DNA from: Candidatus Onthomonas avicola
GTDB taxonomy: Bacteria > Bacillota > Clostridia > Oscillospirales > Oscillospiraceae
Reading direction: 5' to 3'
Assembly (NCBI GenBank): GCA_018710845.1
Contig: DVJB01000048.1
Span: forward strand, 1-64,000
Length of the DNA stretch: 64,000 nt
Position 1 is the stretch's first letter. The number at the start of each line of letters is the position of its first letter. The position numbers were made by a program, and so were the translations under genes. The notes beneath the pieces are model-generated. The model was not told the DNA's origin. It worked only from the letters and a program-made list of their open reading frames with translations, and did no database searches. Shown here in pieces: positions 59,143-64,000 of this stretch.

Positions 59143-60657
59143 ATGAAATATCTGATGGGAATTGACAACGGCGGCACCTTTTCCAAAGCCGCCCTGTTTG
59201 ACGAAAATGGCCGCCAGATTGCAAAGGCAAGCGCGCCCACTGTCACTCTGACCCCAAAGCCGGGCTATACAGAACGGGACATGGAGGCTCTCTGGCGCGT
59301 AAATGCGCAGGTGATTCGAGAGGCCGTGGCCAAGAGCGGGGTTGACCCGGCGTGTATTGCAGGGGTCTCCTTTTCGGGCCACGGCAAGGGACTCTATCTC
59401 GTGGCGGAAGACGGCTCGCCAGCCGCGCCCGGAATTTTGTCCACTGATGCCCGGGCATGGGCCTATCCGAAGCGCTGGCTGTCCGACGGCACAGCGGAGA
59501 AGGTCTACGCAAAGACGTTCCAGACGATCCTGGCCTGCCAGCCCGTGAGCCTGCTGGCATGGTTTCGGGACCATCAGCCCGAGGTACTCAGGCGCACCCG
59601 GTATATCTTTTCCGTCAAGGACTATATCCGCTATCGCCTCACCGGCGAGGCCTACGGAGAATATACCGATTTTTCCGGCGGCAATCTGGTAAACCTGACC
59701 ACACAGTCTTATGATCGAGAGCTGCTGGCTTGTTTTGGCCTGGAGGGCATATATGACAAGCTGCCGCCGCTGCGCCATGCCGCAGACCTCTGCGGAACTG
59801 TCACGCAGCAGGCCAGCCGGGAGACCGGCCTGCCCGCCGGAATCCCGGTGGCAGCCGGGATGTTTGATGTGGATGCCTGCGGAATTGCCTCCGGCCTCGT
59901 GAGCGAGCGGGAGATGTGCATGGTCGCGGGCACTTGGAGCATCAACGAATTTATCTGCCGGCATCCCGTGACCAACGGCACGGTAGACCTGAACTCCATG
60001 TACTGTATCCCGGGCTACTATTTGGTCGAGGAGAGCAGCCCGACCTCCGCCGGAAATCTGGAATGGTTCATCCGTCATCTGCTCAGGAATGAGAAGGAGC
60101 AGCTGGAAGCCGCCGGAACGTCGATCTACGATCTGACCAACGCAAAGGTCGCCGCCATTGAACCGCAGGACTGCAATATCGTCTTTCTGCCCTTTTTGAA
60201 CGGGTCCAATGAAGATCCCCTGGCGAAAGGCACCTTTGTGGGGTTAACGGCGTTTCATAATCAGTGGCATATGCTGCGGGCGGTCTATGAGGGGATCGTT
60301 TTCAGCCATTTGACCCATGTGAAGAAGCTGCTGCGCAATCGCGAACAACCCGCCAGCATTCGCCTGGCCGGCGGCGCGGCAAACTCCCCGGTCTGGGTGC
60401 AGATGTTCGCCGACGCCCTTCAGATTCCGGTGGATACGATGGAGGACAAGGAACTTGGAGCGCAGGGGGCGGCCATCGCCGCCGGCATTGCCGCAGGCCT
60501 TTATCGCGACTACGAAGATGCCGTCCGTCGGACCACCCGCATCACCGGCACAACCGAGCCGCGAGCGGAATATCGCGCCATCTACGAGGAAAAATACGCC
60601 ACCTACCGTAAAGTGGTGGACTGCCTGAGCAGCGCCTGGGATCGATTCCAAAACTAG
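59143..60657 (+). CDS. FGGY-family carbohydrate kinase (504 aa)
   Basis: Full-length paralogue of the kinase at 1-971. DNGGT phosphate motif at residues 8-12, GVSFSGHGKGLYLV near residue 72, GILSTDARAWAYPKRW near 95, DVDACGI near 245 with the catalytic-base region, EESSPTSAGNLEWFIRHLL near 305 and the FGGY-C region RLAGGAANSPVWVQMFADAL near 405. It resembles L-xylulokinase/rhamnulokinase-type enzymes. ATG at 59143 follows GGAGGAAGC; an upstream frame is poor. It closes the LacI-rhaA-AKR-kinase operon and should phosphorylate the ketose made by the isomerase. Confidence 0.92.
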   Translation: MKYLMGIDNGGTFSKAALFDENGRQIAKASAPTVTLTPKPGYTERDMEALWRVNAQVIREAVAKSGVDPACIAGVSFSGHGKGLYLVAEDGSPAAPGILSTDARAWAYPKRWLSDGTAEKVYAKTFQTILACQPVSLLAWFRDHQPEVLRRTRYIFSVKDYIRYRLTGEAYGEYTDFSGGNLVNLTTQSYDRELLACFGLEGIYDKLPPLRHAADLCGTVTQQASRETGLPAGIPVAAGMFDVDACGIASGLVSEREMCMVAGTWSINEFICRHPVTNGTVDLNSMYCIPGYYLVEESSPTSAGNLEWFIRHLLRNEKEQLEAAGTSIYDLTNAKVAAIEPQDCNIVFLPFLNGSNEDPLAKGTFVGLTAFHNQWHMLRAVYEGIVFSHLTHVKKLLRNREQPASIRLAGGAANSPVWVQMFADALQIPVDTMEDKELGAQGAAIAAGIAAGLYRDYEDAVRRTTRITGTTEPRAEYRAIYEEKYATYRKVVDCLSSAWDRFQN

Positions 60658-60704
60658 CAGCCCAGTCCAGCCGAAAGAATCCATCACGTACCGCACAGGT
60701 ATAA

Positions 60705-61672
60705 AATCACCGTTTGGAGCCGTATTACTGCCATGAAAACGGATGGCCCGGGATAGACCCGGTAGTCCTGATCAAGATGGTGCTGATTCAGCACTTGTTT
60801 GGAATTGCGTCACTGCGGCAAACACACCGGGAAATCCAAGTAAACCTGGCATACCGGTGGTTTTTAGGGTATGGGCTGCTGGAAAAGATTCCACATTTTG
60901 CGACGGTGAGCTATGCGTTTTGCCGGCGGTTTCCGGAAGAATTGACGGAGGAAATCTTTGAGCATATTCTGAACAAGGCGCTGAACAACCGGATGGTAGA
61001 GCCCAGTGCAGTCTTTATAGACGGTACCCATATCAAGGCCAGCGCGAACAAGAAGAAATTCCAGAAAGAACAGGTGGCCAGGGCAGCAAAGGCGTATACC
61101 CGGCAGCTGCGGGAGGAAGTAAACGCAGAGCGGGAAAAGCTGGGAAAAAAGCCGATAGAAGATGACGATGATGAGGACGGCACACCGGGTGGAGGGACAG
61201 TAGAGAAGACGGTTTCCACCACGGACCGGGATGCCGGAATGTTTGTAAAAGGGGAGCATGAGCGGCAGTTTGCCTATGAGGCCCACACAGCATGTGACAA
61301 ACATGGATTTGTTCTGGGCGTGGAGGTAACAGCGGGAGATGTGCATGACAGCGCAGCCTGGGATGGTCTGTATGACCAAGTAAGCAAACGGTTTGAAGAA
61401 ACGAAGTTTGTCATCATGGATGCGGCGTATAAGACACCGTGGATTGCGAAAAAGGTATTGGAAGGCGGGAAGATTCCCGTTTTGCCCTATACGAGATACA
61501 CCGGGAAGAAGGAATGGTACAAGCCGTGGGAGTATGCCTACGACCCTGTACAGGACACCTTGCCATGAATCTGAAAAAGCTGGCCCTCTGGAACTGGAGG
61601 GCTGCCACCCTCCCATTTTTCCTCCGTATCATTTTCCCTTTTTATGCCAGAACCCCCGTTTTCGCTTCCTGA
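60705..61672 (+). pseudogene. Truncated and internally deleted IS1182-type transposase
   Basis: An IS5/IS1182 transposase core is readable: IDPVVLIKMVLIQHLFGI, YRWFLGYGLLEKIPHF, FIDGTHIKASANKKKF (catalytic Asp), HTACDKHGFVLGVEVTAGDV, and FVIMDAAYKTPWIAKKV (second Asp). It lacks the first about 50 residues: the frame is stopped at 60702. It then stops at 61566-61568, and the typical C-terminal tail (MNLKKLALWNWRA, 61565 onward) continues in another frame, so a stretch of the middle is deleted. Mobile element relic adjoining the kinase stop; element ends not recognised. Confidence 0.82.
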
Positions 61673-61696
61673 AAACAGGGGTTCTTTAACAGTCTG

Positions 61697-61735
61697 AAAT
61701 AGCGAGTGAAAATGAATTTCACTCGCTATTTTTGT
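61697..61735. terminator. Perfect 15-base hairpin with T tail
   Basis: AAATAGCGAGTGAAA (61697-61711) pairs perfectly with TTTCACTCGCTATTT (61717-61731), then TTTG. It could be the end structure of the relic IS or a terminator for the converging isomerase gene. The gap 61736-61837 shows nothing else. Confidence 0.75.
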
Positions 61736-61837
61736 ATCCTGTTTGTCAGCCGTTAAGGTTTCTCCTACTTCCTTATCAGTGTTCCCCGAGGCGGGTTCCC
61801 TTTTTTGACAATTTCGTTCCGCCAATCCGGCAAGTCG

Positions 61838-62761
61838 TCACAGGTACTGGGACAGATAGCGCCGGGAGAGCCTCAGCGCGCGCAGGACATCCTCGCGCGA
61901 GCCCTCGAACGCCTTATCCTCCACCTCCAGCACCGCATAGCCCTGGTAGCCAATGTCATTGAGCGCGGAGCAAAACGCGCTCCAGTCGACATCGCCCAGA
62001 CCGGGCAGCTTGGGAGACATATAGTCCAGCGGATAGGCCAGCACTCCGCATTCCCGCAGCCGGTCGGGGTACACCTTGATGTCCTTAAAATGGACGTGGA
62101 AGATGCGGTCCCGAAAGTCATAGACCGTCTTGAGGTAGTCCAGCCCCTGCCACACGTAGTGGCTGGGGTCAAAATTCAGCCCGAAAAACGGAGAGGGGAC
62201 AATCTCAAACAGTCTGCGATAGATCGCCGGGGTACACATCAAATTCTGTCCGCCCGGCCACTGATCCGCCCCAAAGAGCATAGGACAGTTTTCAATGGCA
62301 ACTCTGACCCCTCTCTCCTCGGCAAAGGCGATCAGCTCCGGCCAAATCTGCGCAAACAGCTCTACGTTTTCCTCTGTGGTTTTCCACTGATCGCGCCCGA
62401 TAAAGGTGCTGACCATATCAATTCCCAGCGTGGCGGAAGCCTGTATCACCGTCTTCAGATGGGCAATGGCCCGCGCGCGGCGTTCCAGATCATGGTCCAT
62501 CGGATTGGGATAATAGGCCAGCGAGGACAGCGCCACTCCCCTTTCCGCAGCGTAGTCGACAATATGGCGCGCATACACCGCATCTGTGCAGACCCGCTCG
62601 CAGTCGATATGGCTGACGCCGGCATAGCGCCGCTCCGCCCGGCCGGCCGGCCAGCAGGCCACCTCCAGACAGGAAAAGCCCATCTCGGCAGCGAGATCCA
62701 CCGCCTCCTCGTAGCTCCACCCATCCAGGATGGAGGTGAGCAGTCCGAGCCCTCTCCTCAT
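61838..62761 (-). CDS. Sugar phosphate isomerase/epimerase, AP endonuclease-2/xylose isomerase-like TIM barrel (307 aa)
   Basis: Metal-dependent TIM barrel of the xylose isomerase-like superfamily. LGLLTSILDGWSYEEAVDLA at the start, VRVAIENCPM near residue 165 (metal-binding Glu), PFFGLNFDPSHYVWQG near 200 (metal-site Asp, His) and IFHVHFKDIKVYPD near 235, GDVDWSAFCSAL and GYAVLEVEDKAFEG near 275 (last metal Glu). ATG at 62761 is preferred to a longer upstream frame because it follows GAGAGGAGGAG and overlaps the previous gene's stop by four bases (ATGA). It is third in an operon with a Gfo/Idh/MocA enzyme. Substrate unknown. Confidence 0.88.
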   Translation of the reverse strand: MRRGLGLLTSILDGWSYEEAVDLAAEMGFSCLEVACWPAGRAERRYAGVSHIDCERVCTDAVYARHIVDYAAERGVALSSLAYYPNPMDHDLERRARAIAHLKTVIQASATLGIDMVSTFIGRDQWKTTEENVELFAQIWPELIAFAEERGVRVAIENCPMLFGADQWPGGQNLMCTPAIYRRLFEIVPSPFFGLNFDPSHYVWQGLDYLKTVYDFRDRIFHVHFKDIKVYPDRLRECGVLAYPLDYMSPKLPGLGDVDWSAFCSALNDIGYQGYAVLEVEDKAFEGSREDVLRALRLSRRYLSQYL

Positions 62762-63813
62762 GTCAACTCCTCCTCTCCGGAGCAGAGAGAGACCGTTTTC
62801 CCCTCTCTGCTGGCAGTAATGGCCGCGAAGACGGCGCGCATGGCCGGCAGCACGCTCTGTCCGGACAGCTCCGGCTCCCGTCCCTGCACCAGGCAATCCA
62901 CCCACTGGGCGATCACGCCGGAGTCGCTCTGGTTGTCGTTGGTCTGAATGCTTCCCAGCTCATAGAACTGCCGCTCTCCGCTCTTTTTGATGATGACAAT
63001 CGCGTAGTTCGGGTCGTCATAGATGCGCATCATCCCCTCTGTCCCATAGAGGACGGTGGAATTGTCCTCCGCCCCGTAGTGGGTCCAGGATGCCTGCAGC
63101 ATGGCCATCACGCCGTTGTCCATCTCATAGATACAAAACGCATTGTCGTCCACGCCGATCAGCTCTCCACTCGGCGTGCGCTTGTCCAGCGTGGCCAGGC
63201 GCGCCGTGACGCGGCAGATGGTTCCCCCGCACAGGAATTGCAGCAGATCGGTCTTGTGAATGCCCAGATCCGCCATGACGCCCATTGCCGCCCGCTGCGG
63301 ATCGAAAAACCACGTCCCGTTCCCCGGGTCAATCGACCAGCTCTCCGGGCCGCCGTGGCCGAAGGTGGTGCGCGCGGTCAAAATGGTCCCGATCTCCCCG
63401 CGCGCCAGGAGCTCTCTGGCGCGGACATGGGCCGGCGCCAGTCGTTGATTCTGGCCGATCATCAGGAACCGGTGCGCCCGCGCCGCCTCGGCCACCATCC
63501 GCTCACAGTCCGCCAGCGTGGTCGCCATCGGCTTTTCACACAGCACATGCTTGCCTGCCCGCAGCGCGGCAATCGAGATGGACGCGTGGGCGTTATTGGC
63601 CGTACACACCGAGACCGCGTCAATCGAGTCGTCGGCCAGAAGCGCCTCCACCGAGGGATATGCCTTGCCCTGATACCGCTGCGCCAGTTCCTGCGCCCGC
63701 TCCTGGTTGAGATCGTAAAATCCGGCCAATACCGCGTCAGGATGTGCGGCATACTCCGGAATATGGCGGGTCTGCGCAATCTTGCCGCAGCCGATGATGC
63801 CAACTCGAATCAC
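62758..63813 (-). CDS. Gfo/Idh/MocA-family oxidoreductase (351 aa)
   Basis: NAD(P)-dependent sugar dehydrogenase with N-terminal Rossmann fold (VGIIGCGKIAQTRHIPEY), VSVCTANNAHASISIAALRA and the family GKHVLCEKPMA lysine motif near residue 90. The second domain has AAMGVMADLGIHKTDLLQFL near residue 175 with the DLGxH catalytic region. The GTG start at 63813 overlaps the upstream creatininase-like gene's TGA by four bases (GTGA) and follows GGGGAGGAGG. It lies directly before the epimerase; such pairs process inositols, keto-sugars or sugar acids. It is not closely similar to the oxidoreductase at 12220. Confidence 0.9.
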   Translation of the reverse strand: MIRVGIIGCGKIAQTRHIPEYAAHPDAVLAGFYDLNQERAQELAQRYQGKAYPSVEALLADDSIDAVSVCTANNAHASISIAALRAGKHVLCEKPMATTLADCERMVAEAARAHRFLMIGQNQRLAPAHVRARELLARGEIGTILTARTTFGHGGPESWSIDPGNGTWFFDPQRAAMGVMADLGIHKTDLLQFLCGGTICRVTARLATLDKRTPSGELIGVDDNAFCIYEMDNGVMAMLQASWTHYGAEDNSTVLYGTEGMMRIYDDPNYAIVIIKKSGERQFYELGSIQTNDNQSDSGVIAQWVDCLVQGREPELSGQSVLPAMRAVFAAITASREGKTVSLCSGEEELT

Positions 63814-64000
63814 TCTTTTCCCTCCTCCCCGTTCTCACGCTTCTGCTCCAGTTCCCGCAGAAAATCCCGGATTCGGTCCACCATATAGCGAAAGATCGCC
63901 TCCCCCTTTTCCGCCGATGCGAGAGAGGGCGCCCCCAGCACGCCGTTGCCCGGACTCAGCTCTGCCGTACTCCAGCCCGGAATGAACTCGCAGGTTCCGC
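63810..64000 (-). CDS. Creatininase-family amidohydrolase, C-terminal part only
   Basis: The window edge cuts the gene; only the last 62 or so residues are visible, beginning TCEFIPGWSTAELSPGNGVL and followed by GAPSLASAEKGEAIF, which matches the creatininase C-terminal pattern (SPxGVxGxPxxATAEKG). The end is a charged helix (IRDFLRELEQKRENGEEGKE). Family members are zinc amidohydrolases acting on creatinine or on formamide-type intermediates. It starts the operon with the Gfo/Idh/MocA and epimerase genes by a four-base overlap. The call rests on one motif and is moderate. Confidence 0.65.
   Translation of the reverse strand, partial: GTCEFIPGWSTAELSPGNGVLGAPSLASAEKGEAIFRYMVDRIRDFLRELEQKRENGEEGKE

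Overview
The window looks like chromosome of a GC-rich, spore-forming Firmicute of the class Clostridia, probably an Oscillospiraceae-type gut bacterium. The support is an alpha/beta-type small acid-soluble spore protein with a good sigma-G promoter, many strong AGGAGG ribosome binding sites, classical sigma-A promoters with 17-base spacers, reversed-domain GH3 glucosidases, BMP-type sugar/nucleoside ABC transport and GHKL/LytTR signalling. The taxonomic call is inference; no rRNA is present.

Layout. 1-9969 is a sugar/nucleoside island: an FGGY kinase (cut by the window edge) and an L-rhamnose isomerase family protein on the minus strand, a divergent nucleoside hydrolase, a complete BMP-type ABC transporter and a LacI regulator. 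AT-rich TTTAGT-type motifs recur in the control regions and suggest one regulon. 10408-13188 holds the spore protein and two sugar oxidoreductases. 13654-18575 holds a membrane-anchored GH3 glucosidase and an AzgA-like permease. 18585-18850 contains a hairpin-rich, MITE-like element whose relative lies at 29540-29780. 19154-25567 holds a GHKL/LytTR two-component pair, a TetR regulator with overlapping palindromic operators, and a heterodimeric ABC exporter. 25708-28378 is an SsuABC-like importer behind a leader with an intrinsic terminator. 28505-37608 is a mixed stretch: asnA, a NiaR-like regulator, a MATE pump, a lipoprotein, an acyl-CoA synthetase-like enzyme, a tRNA-dihydrouridine synthase, a GPP34 protein with a MerR-like partner, and tRNA-Ser(CGA). 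A decayed IS3 follows.

38653-49856 is the most unusual part. Two divergent gene sets flank one AT-rich control region. Five minus-strand genes encode four zinc-ribbon proteins (one with a C-type lectin fold, one with Ig-like and YARHG domains) and one plain membrane protein. Six plus-strand genes encode a 65-aa protein, a membrane Ser/Thr kinase with a repeat-rich outer region, a 51-aa membrane peptide, a membrane protein with a degenerate FHA-like end, and two zinc-ribbon/TPR paralogues sharing a nearly identical N-terminal half. I read this as a candidate envelope signalling system without a known name.

50011-64000 holds a flippase, a second reversed GH3 enzyme, a rhodopsin-transducer (ASRT) family protein, a second LacI regulator with a palindromic operator, and a second isomerase/aldo-keto reductase/FGGY kinase operon paralogous to the left-edge locus. 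A decayed IS1182-type element and a three-gene sugar operon (creatininase-like, Gfo/Idh/MocA, sugar isomerase/epimerase) finish the window.
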